Of a DNA stretch of 49,135 nt, positions 7,808-15,276 are shown one piece after another. The DNA lies in the IMG/VR virus record IMGVR_UViG_3300042894_001940, positions 1 to 49,135 of that record; one strand, given 5' to 3'. This DNA is from a virus. Both the position numbers and the translations under genes were made by a program. The stretch's first letter is position 1, and each line of letters begins with the position of its first letter. The notes below the pieces were generated by a model, which saw nothing but the letters and a program-made list of their open reading frames with translations, was not told the origin of the DNA and made no database searches.

Positions 7808-8380
7808 TTAATTTAAATCCTTAATCTCGTCACAAAGTCCATATTCAAGAGCCTCTTGTGGACTTAACCAAACATCGTGGGGTGGTAATAGAATTTTGTT
7901 AATTTGATCTTCAGCAAGATTAGAGAATTTGACGTAATGATTCATTAACATATCTCTAGTCAAATCAAATGCTCTATTTGCAGCTATTAGCTCATGATGT
8001 TTTCCAACTGATCCATATGAGTATTGATGAGAAAGGATAGCAGTATTAGGAGTAAGAATTCTATGACCGTGGTATCCTGCCATGAATATCATTAGTCCAG
8101 CAGAAGCAATCTGACCAATCCCAATAGTTCTTACAGGAATATGAGAACCTCTAATAACATCTATTAAAGCAAATCCTGCATTGAGATCTCCTCCTGAAGA
8201 ACATATCATCAAGTTAAGCATCTCAGCAGGCTCTTCTGAGAAATTCGAATCAATAATCCATTCTATACATGGTCTAATAGAATCATTCTCTATATCGTCC
8301 ATGAGAAGGAAAAACGATTGTTGGTCGCGGTTACCTGAAAGTGATTCGTTAATCTTACTGAACATCTTGTTTGAAGCCAT
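7808..8380 (-). CDS. clpP: ClpP-like serine protease
   Basis: This 190-residue protein has the full ClpP triad: Ser93 in GQIASAG, His118 in LSHQYSYG and Asp169 in PPHDVWLSPQEALEYGL, plus the SSGGDLNAG oxyanion loop region at 61-69. ClpP degrades unfolded substrates in a barrel fed by an AAA+ unfoldase; no Clp ATPase is in the window. In some phages ClpP-like enzymes act as prohead proteases, but the location among replication genes does not favour that. It ends 68 bases upstream of the next operon start. Confidence 0.88.
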   Translation of the reverse strand: MASNKMFSKINESLSGNRDQQSFFLLMDDIENDSIRPCIEWIIDSNFSEEPAEMLNLMICSSGGDLNAGFALIDVIRGSHIPVRTIGIGQIASAGLMIFMAGYHGHRILTPNTAILSHQYSYGSVGKHHELIAANRAFDLTRDMLMNHYVKFSNLAEDQINKILLPPHDVWLSPQEALEYGLCDEIKDLN

Positions 8381-8454
8381 ATTGAATTCCTTTTGAAGTT
8401 ATAATGTAAACTCTATTTAACAGCTAACTAATACCAATAGAAGCCATTAGGACT

Positions 8455-8483
8455 ATAATACTATAGAAGTCAACAAAAGACAA
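8455..8483 (-). promoter_or_regulatory. Candidate promoter of clpP
   Basis: On the minus strand TTGTCT (8478-8483) and TATTAT (8455-8460) are 17 bases apart. A second possible -10, TATAGT, overlaps it. Confidence 0.45.
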
Positions 8484-8658
8484 CACTCCTAGTATCCCAT
8501 TGTTAATCAACAGGAATATAATTAAACGCCAGTTTCGTTAAATTTAATGGCATGAATGTACATATTCCTGAAAAAGTCAGAAAAATGGCTTCTAACTGAT
8601 TGATTATAAAGCGGGTAAAATCCCGAAATAGCGTTATTTTGGAATTCTAATGAAAAAA

Positions 8659-8678
8659 AAGTCTTCCGAAGAAGACTT
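8659..8678 (-). terminator. Intrinsic terminator after the SleB-like gene
   Basis: Minus-strand stem AAGTCTTC / GAAGACTT closed by a TTCG tetraloop is followed by a run of eight T (counting the end of the stem). It lies 18 bases past the stop codon. Confidence 0.9.
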
Positions 8679-8695
8679 ATCGTAGACTGATTGGA

Positions 8696-9163
8696 TTAGG
8701 TTTTGATTGCTTTATAGAAAAAGTGATTTCCAATATGAATGGATCCACGTTTATGAGGTTTGTTTGGGAATGAATCAAATGAGTCTAGGTTGCCTATTGG
8801 GTTAGGTACCTTGCCATCCAATACATTTTCTGCTAGAGTCAGGAATACCATACGGTCCTTATTAGGAAGACGTTTTTGTGTGTATTGTTGTTTGACTACT
8901 GAGCAGGGTCTTTTGTGGAGTATTTTAGTTGACCTGTTGACTATGGTATAGCCGACAGCATGCTTTCCTACTAAGGGTTCTCCTCTAGCTTCGGAATAAA
9001 TGGTCTCAGCCGTACATTGAATATCACGTACGTTAAAATACTTTGGTTTGATTGGAATGTGCTTCAAGAGCACAGAATGTGTTTGTTTTATCGGTTCCAC
9101 TACTTCATTTCCTGTTAACTCAGTGGAAGCTGATAATAATAACATCAATATTAATAGTCGCAT
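8696..9163 (-). CDS. Secreted SleB-type cell wall hydrolase
   Basis: The 155-residue protein has a signal-like hydrophobic N-terminus (MRLLILMLLLSAS) and the Hydrolase_2/SleB core: AETIYSEARGEPLVGKHAVG around residues 52-71, including the conserved Glu of the lytic transglycosylase-like site, and TIVNRS. It would cut peptidoglycan glycan strands in the periplasm, at entry or lysis. A consensus late promoter lies 147 bases upstream and a terminator follows, so it appears to be a separate late unit. It is one of three peptidoglycan hydrolases in the window. Confidence 0.8.
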   Translation of the reverse strand: MRLLILMLLLSASTELTGNEVVEPIKQTHSVLLKHIPIKPKYFNVRDIQCTAETIYSEARGEPLVGKHAVGYTIVNRSTKILHKRPCSVVKQQYTQKRLPNKDRMVFLTLAENVLDGKVPNPIGNLDSFDSFPNKPHKRGSIHIGNHFFYKAIKT

Positions 9164-9187
9164 ATTGAAGTTCTCCTGTTTTCAGTG

Positions 9188-9214
9188 ATACTATACCCAA
9201 AACGGATATAGTAT
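9188..9214. promoter_or_regulatory. Dyad upstream of the SleB-like gene
   Basis: ATACTATA (9188-9195) and TATAGTAT (9207-9214) form a perfect 8-bp inverted repeat in the leader, preceded by a CCTAGTATCGG motif also seen at the gp32 and clpP promoters. It may be an operator or part of a middle promoter. Confidence 0.4.
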
Positions 9215-9309
9215 TTCCCTAGTATCGGTCGACTTGTTTTGCCAGTTGATAATTTGTGGGAGTTGTGTATCGTAACCTTATAGGCTGCTCCTTTCTATTA
9301 TTGGTAGTA

Positions 9310-9317
9310 TATTTATA
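9310..9317 (-). promoter_or_regulatory. Late promoter for the SleB-like gene
   Basis: A perfect minus-strand TATAAATA overlaps the end of the upstream gene and points to the hydrolase gene 147 bases away. Confidence 0.45.
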
Positions 9318-9567
9318 TATTCCTGATCAGAATAACTTGGCCCATAGCCGACCAGTACTGAATAGGACCGCCCCACATAATAGATATAGAATAAGCATCA
9401 TCAGGGTTATAAGTATCAGATACCCAATACGATCCTATTGAATGAGTAATCAGGAATAGCTCATCCTTAGTAGGTAATCTCCATACAGAACCCAATTGCT
9501 CTAATGCTTTAATAGCATCAGTCTTATTAACAGGATTAGAAGTGATTGCTAATCTTTCAATTGTCAT
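9313..9567 (-). CDS. Small DUF1566-like protein
   Basis: This 84-residue protein contains WRLPTKDELFLI followed by GSYWVSDT and YSISIMWGG, the pattern of the DUF1566 (Lcl C-terminal) fold seen in surface and phage proteins. No signal peptide is visible. It overlaps the upstream membrane-peptide gene by 11 bases. Confidence 0.55.
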   Translation of the reverse strand: MTIERLAITSNPVNKTDAIKALEQLGSVWRLPTKDELFLITHSIGSYWVSDTYNPDDAYSISIMWGGPIQYWSAMGQVILIRNI

Positions 9568-9727
9568 CAGGAACTCCTATAAGGTGGCAATGCTGGGTTC
9601 TTGGTAAATTTTTCTCACACTCGTTAATTAGTGTATTAATTTTATTGGCATTATAAAATGCGCCGAAGATAATGATTACAATCAAAATTGCAACTCCTAT
9701 CAAACTCAAATTGTACTCACTTTTCAT
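9557..9727 (-). CDS. 56-residue single-span membrane protein
   Basis: ATG at 9727 has AGGAG ten bases upstream. The product has one hydrophobic segment (residues 9-24, LIGVAILIVIIIFGAF) and two Cys in a short C-terminal tail. It is coupled to the following gene. Function unknown. Confidence 0.65.
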   Translation of the reverse strand: MKSEYNLSLIGVAILIVIIIFGAFYNANKINTLINECEKNLPRTQHCHLIGVPDDN

Positions 9728-9746
9728 TTGGAACTCCTAAATAATT

Positions 9747-9754
9747 AATAAATA
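9747..9754 (+). promoter_or_regulatory. Candidate late promoter (AATAAATA)
   Basis: AATAAATA, 7 of 8 bases matching the T4 late consensus, lies 56 bases before the plus-strand virion-like gene. The same variant occurs at 14662 and 23504. Confidence 0.45.
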
Positions 9755-9810
9755 ATAATTTATTATATAGTATTGTGGTTTAAAAGTAAACGTTATAAAG
9801 GAGAATTTTA

Positions 9811-10296
9811 GTGTCAAATGTTGTGTACAGATTATATGTTGAAAAATTAGGCAATTCTAATGTGTCGACGTTCGTAGGTAATTATGGCGATGTATTTTAC
9901 GACCCATCACTGCCAATTTTAAAACTCAGTGATGGCGCATCAGCTGGAGGAATAGAAATACCGACAGGGTATATTAATATTCCGCAGGTAGCAATATCAA
10001 ATAATTATGTTTGTGTATTATCCGACTCTGGTAAACACATATTGCACCCAACAACAGATACTACTGCTAGGACAATAACTATACCTGCGTCATCGTCTGT
10101 GAATTATGAACTAGGGACTACCATAACAATTATCAATCAAAATTCTGCAGGAACCCTTACCATTGTTTGTGGGGACACTATGCGGTTGGCAGGTTCTGGT
10201 ATAACTGGAAATAGAACGCTGACTGCCAACGGAATGTGTACTGCAATTAAACTGTCGGCTACTGAATGGATCATATCTGGAACAAATTTAACTTAA
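9811..10296 (+). CDS. Virion/tail-fibre-like protein
   Basis: GTG start with AAGGAG seven bases upstream; 161 residues. The N-terminal module FVGNYGDVFYDPSLPILKLSDGASAGG (given in parts: GDVFYDP, LKLSDG) recurs in structural proteins of marine T4-like phages, and the C-terminus has a beta-rich GTTITIINQNSAGTLTI pattern typical of fibre tips. It is transcribed as an isolated plus-strand pair with the next gene. A surface or receptor-binding accessory role is inferred. Confidence 0.55.
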   Translation: MSNVVYRLYVEKLGNSNVSTFVGNYGDVFYDPSLPILKLSDGASAGGIEIPTGYINIPQVAISNNYVCVLSDSGKHILHPTTDTTARTITIPASSSVNYELGTTITIINQNSAGTLTIVCGDTMRLAGSGITGNRTLTANGMCTAIKLSATEWIISGTNLT

Positions 10297-10314
10297 CCGA
10301 TTGGAGCCTTAAAC

Positions 10315-10860
10315 ATGAGTGCTATTTTAATCGCATCGTACCAAAAACCATCAGCTGCCCCGCCGACTAACAATAAAGTACCAGTTGCATCTATGACAAC
10401 TAATAACCTTATCTATAGTGCAAATTCATCAGTAATACCATTTACTAATGTTAGCATACTCGGAGCTACTTCTCATTCTGGTACCAACTACAAGATAAAA
10501 CAGATTGTGCTGCAAGTAACAGGAGTTACTGATAGTAATAATGAAAAGGTAATTATTAGCGGGTTAGAAGTCCCACTTGTATTAAGTGCTGCAAAACCAC
10601 TACCATCCGGTGGAACATACGCAATTTCTTCGATAGGAACAACCAGAATAATCACACTGACAAACACCAGCGGATTTAGTTCACCAAATACCTTAATATC
10701 AACATTAGCTTATAAAAATGATGCACCAACTCCTACATTAGGAGTTAGAACATTTTTATTTAAATCGGTGACAGATACAGGTATCTCTGGTCCTGCTGCA
10801 TCACAATACGGAACCAATCCCTTTTCGGCATTTAATTTTACGAGTACTGTGACAATTTAA
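10315..10860 (+). CDS. Adhesin-repeat-like beta protein
   Basis: The 181-residue Ser/Thr-rich, beta-strand-like protein has the motifs ITLTNTSGFSS and LISTLAYKNDAPTPTLGVRT, which resemble domains repeated in very large bacterial adhesins. No signal or membrane segment is seen. It follows the fibre-like gene by 18 bases and overlaps the convergent RTX gene by 4 bases. Confidence 0.5.
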   Translation: MSAILIASYQKPSAAPPTNNKVPVASMTTNNLIYSANSSVIPFTNVSILGATSHSGTNYKIKQIVLQVTGVTDSNNEKVIISGLEVPLVLSAAKPLPSGGTYAISSIGTTRIITLTNTSGFSSPNTLISTLAYKNDAPTPTLGVRTFLFKSVTDTGISGPAASQYGTNPFSAFNFTSTVTI

Positions 10861-11480
10861 AGAATAAGATCTGCGCTAGTAATAGTAATTTTAGGCGGGT
10901 TACATGGATTGAGAACTCCAATTAGCTGTATTATAAGTTCAGGATTTTTGTCTCCGTCGATGTTGCCGATCAATGCGTATTGATCTTTACAGTAATAAAC
11001 TTCACCTACTTTAGGTGTGTGATAGTGTTGGAAGTTTCCAGTAAACTTCCAACTTTGCATTCCAGCTTTGTTTAAATTTGCATCCAATTTAGATAAATCG
11101 ATTTTATCTTGCCCTACAGTAAAATCATACACAACATCTACTTCTCGAGTATCCTTAGATATGTCGCCTGTGAACCATTTGAATGTATCCGCTCCAGCAT
11201 CTCCTAGCAGGATATCGCCGTCTGAGCCGCCAACAATTTCATCGTTTCCTTCACCGGCTCTAATAAAATCGATCCCAGCACCACCAATCAATGTATCATC
11301 GTGCCCGCCGCTGTGAATTATATCGTTACCCGCACCACCAAAAACTAAATTTTTAAATTGACCTCTACTTACATACCATTCACCAACTTGGCAATTGATA
11401 TAATGTGTAATTACTCCATCAAAGATAACATCGCTACCCTCAGCAGCGCACGATTCTTCTGGTAAACTAGGTTTTTTCAT
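10857..11480 (-). CDS. RTX-type calcium-binding protein
   Basis: The 207-residue protein has four to five RTX nonapeptides (residues about 45-92: GGAGNDIIH, GGAGIDFIR, GEGNDEIVG, GDAGADTF) followed by a serralysin-like beta region with YDFTVGQDKIDLSKL. Such repeats fold on calcium outside the cell, often after type I secretion. The start at 11480 is preferred because AGGGGA is correctly spaced; an ATG six bases earlier is too close to it. It could be a secreted factor or a virion surface protein; the sequence does not decide. Confidence 0.75.
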   Translation of the reverse strand: MKKPSLPEESCAAEGSDVIFDGVITHYINCQVGEWYVSRGQFKNLVFGGAGNDIIHSGGHDDTLIGGAGIDFIRAGEGNDEIVGGSDGDILLGDAGADTFKWFTGDISKDTREVDVVYDFTVGQDKIDLSKLDANLNKAGMQSWKFTGNFQHYHTPKVGEVYYCKDQYALIGNIDGDKNPELIIQLIGVLNPCNPPKITITSADLIL

Positions 11481-11530
11481 TTGCATTCCCCTTGTATTTT
11501 TTGAAGTTGTTCTTCAGTCAATAAACTCAT
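11477..11530 (-). CDS. 17-residue leader peptide before the RTX gene
   Basis: ATG at 11530 has a GGAG ribosome site; the product MSLLTEEQLQKIQGECK ends in a TGA overlapping the RTX start codon. It would couple translation of the RTX gene. Confidence 0.45.
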   Translation of the reverse strand: MSLLTEEQLQKIQGECK

Positions 11531-11531
11531 A

Positions 11532-11741
11532 TTATTCTCCAGTGAAATTGTTCAGTTTTTCTTGACGGATAAAATCAAGTTCATGTTCAGTAATGTGGTA
11601 TTCGTATTTACCACCTCTCCACGATACCTCTGCCTTACCTGCTTTAGTAGCTTCACCAAATGATGAAAAGATACCAATTACATAACTATGTGATTCTCTA
11701 TCACCCCAGCGTAATGCTTCTACTACAAAGAACTTGCTCAT
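11532..11741 (-). CDS. Small protein, paralogue of the gene at 31663
   Basis: The 69-residue product starts MSKFFVVEALRWGDRESHSY and shares the pattern VVxAxRxGDRExHSYVxGxF and RxGKY with the 83-residue protein at 31663-31914. Function is unknown. It overlaps the upstream gene by 4 bases. Confidence 0.7.
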   Translation of the reverse strand: MSKFFVVEALRWGDRESHSYVIGIFSSFGEATKAGKAEVSWRGGKYEYHITEHELDFIRQEKLNNFTGE

Positions 11742-12136
11742 TTCACTTCTCCTAATACAAATACTGAATTGGTTGAGTACATATTGGATTCTGACATCTC
11801 GTTACCTTCAGCATCACGACCATAAGCAACCTGAAAAGCTCCCATTGAATCATCATACTTGTCATCTATTTTATAGATGAAAACCATAGGACCAATAGTA
11901 GACGAACCGATAGTACCAATAGATTGGTCATCGATTACAAATTGAGTTTTGGTAACGTATTCGAGTTTGAAGCCTGCATCAGTGAAGCGTTTAGCATCGG
12001 CTTTTTTACGATACACTTTGTTGATGTCTACTTCGTTGACCACAGGATAGACGCGAGCAAGCGCCAATTCCTCAGAAGTTGCGATTGCTGCGAAAGAAGC
12101 AGAAGGAATGAAAAAGTAGTTGGTTTGTGTATCCAT
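11738..12136 (-). CDS. Early protein of unknown function
   Basis: The chosen ATG (12136) lies just after GAAGAGGA; an upstream TTG in frame is part of the ribosome site and is rejected. The 132-residue product is acidic and shows no family I recognise. It is the first gene behind one of the repeated early promoters, so probably expressed immediately after infection. Confidence 0.75.
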   Translation of the reverse strand: MDTQTNYFFIPSASFAAIATSEELALARVYPVVNEVDINKVYRKKADAKRFTDAGFKLEYVTKTQFVIDDQSIGTIGSSTIGPMVFIYKIDDKYDDSMGAFQVAYGRDAEGNEMSESNMYSTNSVFVLGEVK

Positions 12137-12158
12137 GATATAAATCCTCTTCAAATTT

Positions 12159-12177
12159 GTTAACCGAATTGGTTAAC
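12159..12177. promoter_or_regulatory. Operator-like dyad GTTAACC-N5-GGTTAAC
   Basis: A perfect 7-bp inverted repeat lies between the -10 box and the ribosome site. Related dyads occur at 14599, 19128, 20376, 32944 and 41108. It may be an operator or an mRNA leader hairpin. Confidence 0.6.
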
Positions 12178-12185
12178 TTACGGCT

Positions 12186-12213
12186 ATTATCCATCATAAT
12201 AGCCAAAGGTCAA
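12186..12213 (-). promoter_or_regulatory. Repeated early promoter, copy 1
   Basis: Minus-strand TTGACC (12208-12213), 16 bases, GATAAT (12186-12191), then the conserved AGCCGTAAGTTAACC. The spacer and -10 form a perfect GGCTATTAT / ATAATAGCC hairpin. This is one of 15 copies in the window. Confidence 0.85.
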
Positions 12214-12245
12214 CAGGGGAAGCAAAATAAATTTAATAATATGGA

Positions 12246-12276
12246 GAAGGCCCATCAACAGTGCTAATGGGCCTTC
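12246..12276 (-). terminator. Hairpin terminator after phoH
   Basis: A 10-bp stem GAAGGCCCAT / ATGGGCCTTC lies just past the phoH stop. It is followed on the minus strand by only a weak T-rich tract. Confidence 0.7.
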
Positions 12277-12279
12277 AGA

Positions 12280-13038
12280 CTACACTGCCAATTTTTCTTT
12301 TGCTATGATATAATTCTTGACTAAACTTGACCTCACAATATCGTCACTAGTAAAGTTGATTCTAGTGAATTCTTCCATTGAACTTGCAATCTTTATGAAC
12401 TCAGGTAAACCTGTAACATCAGAGGACTTCTTCAACAGATCATTCTGTGCAGTATCACCAACAAAGATAAGTTTAGATTGATGACCTATACGAGTAGTTA
12501 CTGTATCCAGCTCTTGGAAACTAAAGTTCTGACATTCATCAGCAATCACAATAGCATTATCGAAAGTCATCCCACGTAACGCAGTGGTTGTAGTGAACTC
12601 AACAAATCCCTGTTCCGTCAGTCTCTGATAAGCATCTTTCTTACCAAACAAGTCGGCACATATCTGAACATATGGCTCTTCATAGATTGAATTCTTTTCT
12701 TCTAAGGTACCTTTCAAGAATCCAACATCTCTAGTTTGTACAGCTGAACGGATAATGATTAACCTATAGTATGGAGTGCCACGATCCATGACTTCTTCTA
12801 ATGCTTTATAGATGGAGATGAAACTTTTACCTGTACCTGCCGAACCAGACAACATCATAAAATAATCACCTAACTTATAAGCATCAAAGAATGCTCTTTG
12901 GTTATCAGTCAGAGGTGAGAATGTTTTTAGATCTTCAATCCGCATCTTGATTCTATTAGAAGCAGTAGGAGTCTGTTTGATAGGTTCCTGTTTAAGATCG
13001 TCAAAATGCTTTTCAATAATTCTGGGTTTTCTGGCCAT
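12280..13038 (-). CDS. phoH: PhoH-like ATPase
   Basis: The 252-residue protein has Walker A GSAGTGKS (65-72), Walker B IVIADECQN (163-171) and a later FVGDTAQND motif, as in the PhoH family of NTPases. PhoH is very common in marine phages; its role is not settled, with RNA helicase-like activity or phosphate stress proposed. The gene is followed by a terminator and preceded by a string of small conserved phage genes with nearly no gaps. Confidence 0.92.
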   Translation of the reverse strand: MARKPRIIEKHFDDLKQEPIKQTPTASNRIKMRIEDLKTFSPLTDNQRAFFDAYKLGDYFMMLSGSAGTGKSFISIYKALEEVMDRGTPYYRLIIIRSAVQTRDVGFLKGTLEEKNSIYEEPYVQICADLFGKKDAYQRLTEQGFVEFTTTTALRGMTFDNAIVIADECQNFSFQELDTVTTRIGHQSKLIFVGDTAQNDLLKKSSDVTGLPEFIKIASSMEEFTRINFTSDDIVRSSLVKNYIIAKEKLAV

Positions 13039-13058
13039 AAAATTCCTTTTTGGTTTGA

Positions 13059-13304
13059 TTAGATGTCGGTAGTCTTATTTAATATACTACCTGAGGTTCT
13101 TTGGTGTATCCGAGAAAGTACTTCCTTAAAGGCTCCTCCTTTAGTCAAGCCTCCTGACATTCTTACTGAATTACATAATGCAGGAGTAGATAGTTGAATT
13201 TCTAAATGTGGGTTTGCTTTCTTAAATGAATCAAGTTCGGACATCTTCATAATCCGTTCTGTGACTTCACCTGTTTCCTTATTCTTGAAATCGTAGGTTG
13301 GCAT
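13059..13304 (-). CDS. FmdB-like small protein without zinc ligands
   Basis: The 81-residue protein starts MPTYDFKNKETGEVTERIMK, the N-terminus of FmdB-type regulators, but lacks the usual CxxC pair. Similar proteins are common in T4-like marine phages. Its start overlaps the preceding stop codon. The regulatory function is inferred from the family only. Confidence 0.55.
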   Translation of the reverse strand: MPTYDFKNKETGEVTERIMKMSELDSFKKANPHLEIQLSTPALCNSVRMSGGLTKGGAFKEVLSRIHQRTSGSILNKTTDI

Positions 13305-13486
13305 TAAAATTCCTTCATTGAATATTGGTCTTTAGTTGGATCATAAAACTCACCCCGTTCTATACTGTAATACATTACTCTGCCATTTTTCCTGAAAGGA
13401 CCAACGTGATTAGGAAGTTGTCCAAATCCGTCTAGCATAGCATACTGTTTATTGTCATCAGCTTTGATTGGAGTAAACTGGTACAC
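13304..13486 (-). CDS. Conserved phage protein, 60 residues
   Basis: GTG start (MYQFTPIKADDNKQYAML). The soluble, aromatic-rich protein has no recognised motif. It lies between two other small genes with almost no spacing, so it is part of the phoH operon. Confidence 0.65.
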   Translation of the reverse strand: MYQFTPIKADDNKQYAMLDGFGQLPNHVGPFRKNGRVMYYSIERGEFYDPTKDQYSMKEF

Positions 13487-13488
13487 AC

Positions 13489-13641
13489 TTAATCCTCTTG
13501 ATTGAATTCAGGTTCAGTAGGTTTGGATTCCTTAGTAGGCTCCTTAGCCTTACTCCAATCAATTGCATCCCAATTGTCCCTGTATTTCTTCATATCGACT
13601 CGGTCTTTGTCGCCCTTACCACCTTCCCACTGTCCAGCCAT
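13489..13641 (-). CDS. Conserved phage protein MAGQWEGGKGDK
   Basis: A 50-residue basic, hydrophilic protein begins MAGQWEGGKGDKDR, a start I recognise from conserved hypothetical proteins of marine T4-like phages. AGGGAGG is the ribosome site. The ATG overlaps the preceding TGA. Confidence 0.75.
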   Translation of the reverse strand: MAGQWEGGKGDKDRVDMKKYRDNWDAIDWSKAKEPTKESKPTEPEFNQED

Positions 13642-13778
13642 CAAACCTCCCTAGATTTATAATATTGATACAATTTAACATAATGAGCAAATTGTATTGG
13701 TTCCTGCTTATGATCAGGCAGGACTCCAAACATAGCAATCATTTCATCGTATATAGTTTGCATTTCAGTATCGCTCAT
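13641..13778 (-). CDS. Conserved 45-residue phage protein
   Basis: MSDTEMQTIYDEMIAMFGVL followed by HYVKLYQYYKSRE resembles a short conserved protein next to MAGQWEGGKGD genes in related phages. It overlaps both neighbours by 1-4 bases. Function unknown. Confidence 0.75.
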   Translation of the reverse strand: MSDTEMQTIYDEMIAMFGVLPDHKQEPIQFAHYVKLYQYYKSREV

Positions 13779-14032
13779 CCACAGAATCCTGATAATGGTA
13801 GTTGTTCAGCGTACTTATCCGGATCAGCAACAACAGCTTTTTTGACCGAAGTAATAGCATATTCGTAGATTTTGCCTAAATCAGGTTCATTAGTCCAATT
13901 GAGTTCACTAGCACGGATAGGCATATGAACGTGACTGATAGTACCATCATTACAAATAGTACGGTAAACTACTACAGCATCATCTGAGATAGGTTGAACA
14001 TCAGCAGTATGTTTGATAAAATTGTATGGCAT
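13775..14032 (-). CDS. Unknown 85-residue protein
   Basis: Soluble protein (MPYNFIKHTADVQPI) with an RBS GAGGAA upstream. The stop overlaps the next ATG. No family recognised. Confidence 0.65.
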   Translation of the reverse strand: MPYNFIKHTADVQPISDDAVVVYRTICNDGTISHVHMPIRASELNWTNEPDLGKIYEYAITSVKKAVVADPDKYAEQLPLSGFCG

Positions 14033-14056
14033 TTGTATTCCTCGGTTAGTAAAATA

Positions 14057-14353
14057 TTATTGTTCACTTTTCAATACAGCTAATCGTTCCTCAAGTTCTT
14101 TGATTTCTAAATTTCTTTTATCTCTTTCAATGTTGCTAACATTTGAATGCTCCATATAACTAATCATAAATATAACATTGGCTGGGGTGAATTCTCCATT
14201 GATGTAAGCATCTCTAAGGGATGACCAATCACTGCTTACATCGATTTTGCTATCTAACATTCCCGCTATAGTGTAACTGAAAGGTAACTCATCGTCTTCG
14301 AAGTAATTATAGACTTCAGTTATTAATTCTAAGTCACTTATAGTATTTTTCAT
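14057..14353 (-). CDS. Unknown 98-residue acidic protein
   Basis: The ATG at 14353 follows GGAGG; longer upstream starts would overlap the previous gene without need. The product ends in a predicted coiled coil (LEIKELEERLAVLKSEQ). Function unknown. Confidence 0.7.
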   Translation of the reverse strand: MKNTISDLELITEVYNYFEDDELPFSYTIAGMLDSKIDVSSDWSSLRDAYINGEFTPANVIFMISYMEHSNVSNIERDKRNLEIKELEERLAVLKSEQ

Positions 14354-14354
14354 A

Positions 14355-14570
14355 TTACACATCCTCCGAAATTGATAAAATATCCAAACCATCACCGTGT
14401 TTGAAAATTGCTCTTGCTTTTGCATCGTCTTCATCAAACGCTACAATGTAGTCGAATCCGTGGACAATGTCTTTTTTGAAGAAGTAATCGAATTTTTCAT
14501 ATTCCACTTCAAAAGATTTCATATTAGCTGGAAGGGATTTGCTTAGTTCGTTTAAGTTTATTGATCTCAT
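14355..14570 (-). CDS. Unknown early protein, 71 residues
   Basis: First gene behind early promoter copy 2; ATG at 14570 follows GAAGAGGAATTATAAA. The product (MRSINLNELSKSLPA) is soluble, with a FDEDDAKARAIFKHGDG segment. No family recognised. Confidence 0.75.
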   Translation of the reverse strand: MRSINLNELSKSLPANMKSFEVEYEKFDYFFKKDIVHGFDYIVAFDEDDAKARAIFKHGDGLDILSISEDV

Positions 14571-14624
14571 TTTATAATTCCTCTTCAAGTTTAAATTTGT
14601 AACCGAACTGGTTAACTTACGGCT

Positions 14625-14652
14625 ATTATCCTTGATTATACCAAAAGGTCAA
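14625..14652 (-). promoter_or_regulatory. Repeated early promoter, copy 2
   Basis: Minus-strand TTGACC (14647-14652), 16 bases, GATAAT (14625-14630), AGCCGTAAGTTAACC. An imperfect GTTAACC dyad follows at 14599-14616. Confidence 0.85.
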
Positions 14653-14661
14653 CAATTATTT

Positions 14662-14669
14662 AATAAATA
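14662..14669 (+). promoter_or_regulatory. Candidate late promoter (AATAAATA)
   Basis: Plus-strand AATAAATA 27 bases before the ATG of the membrane/lysis-like cassette. Confidence 0.5.
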
Positions 14670-14696
14670 ATATGAAAGGAATTTAGGAGACGTAGC

Positions 14697-14987
14697 ATGG
14701 AAGGCGAGATCACTAGTTGGCTTGATTTAATTGGTAAAGTTGGATTCCCCATTGTTTCTGCTATTGCAGCAGGATACTTCATTTTCTTAACTCTGAAATT
14801 TATCTTGGATGGCACGTTAAGTTCACTCAAGAATATATCGAGTATCATTATTCGGCTAGATCATAGAATCGATATAATGTCGAACGACCTAATAAGAATT
14901 GATGTTCTTGTATCCAGTGCTCTTGGATTGAAGCCTGATACAAGTAGAATAGCACGTTCTGAACAATCAGATCATAGAGGAGACTAG
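14697..14987 (+). CDS. Membrane protein of lysis-like cassette, paralogue 1
   Basis: AGGAG ribosome site. The 96-residue protein has one membrane span (residues about 16-37) followed by an amphipathic helix with RLDHRIDIMSNDLIRID. The next gene encodes a protein of the same layout (GFPI before the span, similar coiled helix after it), so they arose by duplication. One-span proteins with a trailing coil occur in phage lysis regions, which the holin-like gene downstream supports; function unproven. Confidence 0.6.
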   Translation: MEGEITSWLDLIGKVGFPIVSAIAAGYFIFLTLKFILDGTLSSLKNISSIIIRLDHRIDIMSNDLIRIDVLVSSALGLKPDTSRIARSEQSDHRGD

Positions 14988-14988
14988 T

Positions 14989-15276
14989 ATGAGTCTTAAT
15001 GATGTAGCAAAAGTTATCAATGAATATGGATTTCCTATTATCGAGACTATAGGCATTGCGTATATTCTTTATTATGTGTGGGTTTGGACCACGACTAAAG
15101 TCAAGCCGGTAATATCAGAAGTTAATACTGTTCTTATAGCACTCATCGACAGAGTCAGATTGTTGGATAATGATATGCTAAGGCTAACCCAGAAAGTAAA
15201 CGTGGTTCTTCATCTTAAAGGCGTCGAACCATTCATGTATAAGGAAAAAGAAGATGAGCGAAACGACAAAGGGTGA
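14989..15276 (+). CDS. Membrane protein of lysis-like cassette, paralogue 2
   Basis: The 95-residue protein has one span (residues about 14-34, GFPIIETIGIAYILYYVWVW) and a coil with RVRLLDNDMLRLTQKVNVVL. It resembles the preceding gene in length and layout. It overlaps the next frame by 23 bases. Confidence 0.6.
   Translation: MSLNDVAKVINEYGFPIIETIGIAYILYYVWVWTTTKVKPVISEVNTVLIALIDRVRLLDNDMLRLTQKVNVVLHLKGVEPFMYKEKEDERNDKG

Larger units (their letters stand above)
8381..8695. other. 315-base non-coding stretch between clpP and the SleB-like gene
   Basis: It contains the clpP leader and promoter (8455-8483), a CCTAGTATC motif near 8488, a short CGGG/CCCG hairpin near 8611 and the terminator at 8659-8678. 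I find no open frame longer than about 15 codons with a ribosome site. An undetected small RNA is possible. Confidence 0.6.

Noticed and set aside
8381-8695. tRNA or structured RNA gene in the clpP-SleB gap
   Set aside because: No cloverleaf or T-arm consensus was found; only short hairpins are present.
9256-9441. Plus-strand frame of 61 codons near 9256
   Set aside because: It opposes a DUF1566-like gene and a leader region, with no ribosome site.
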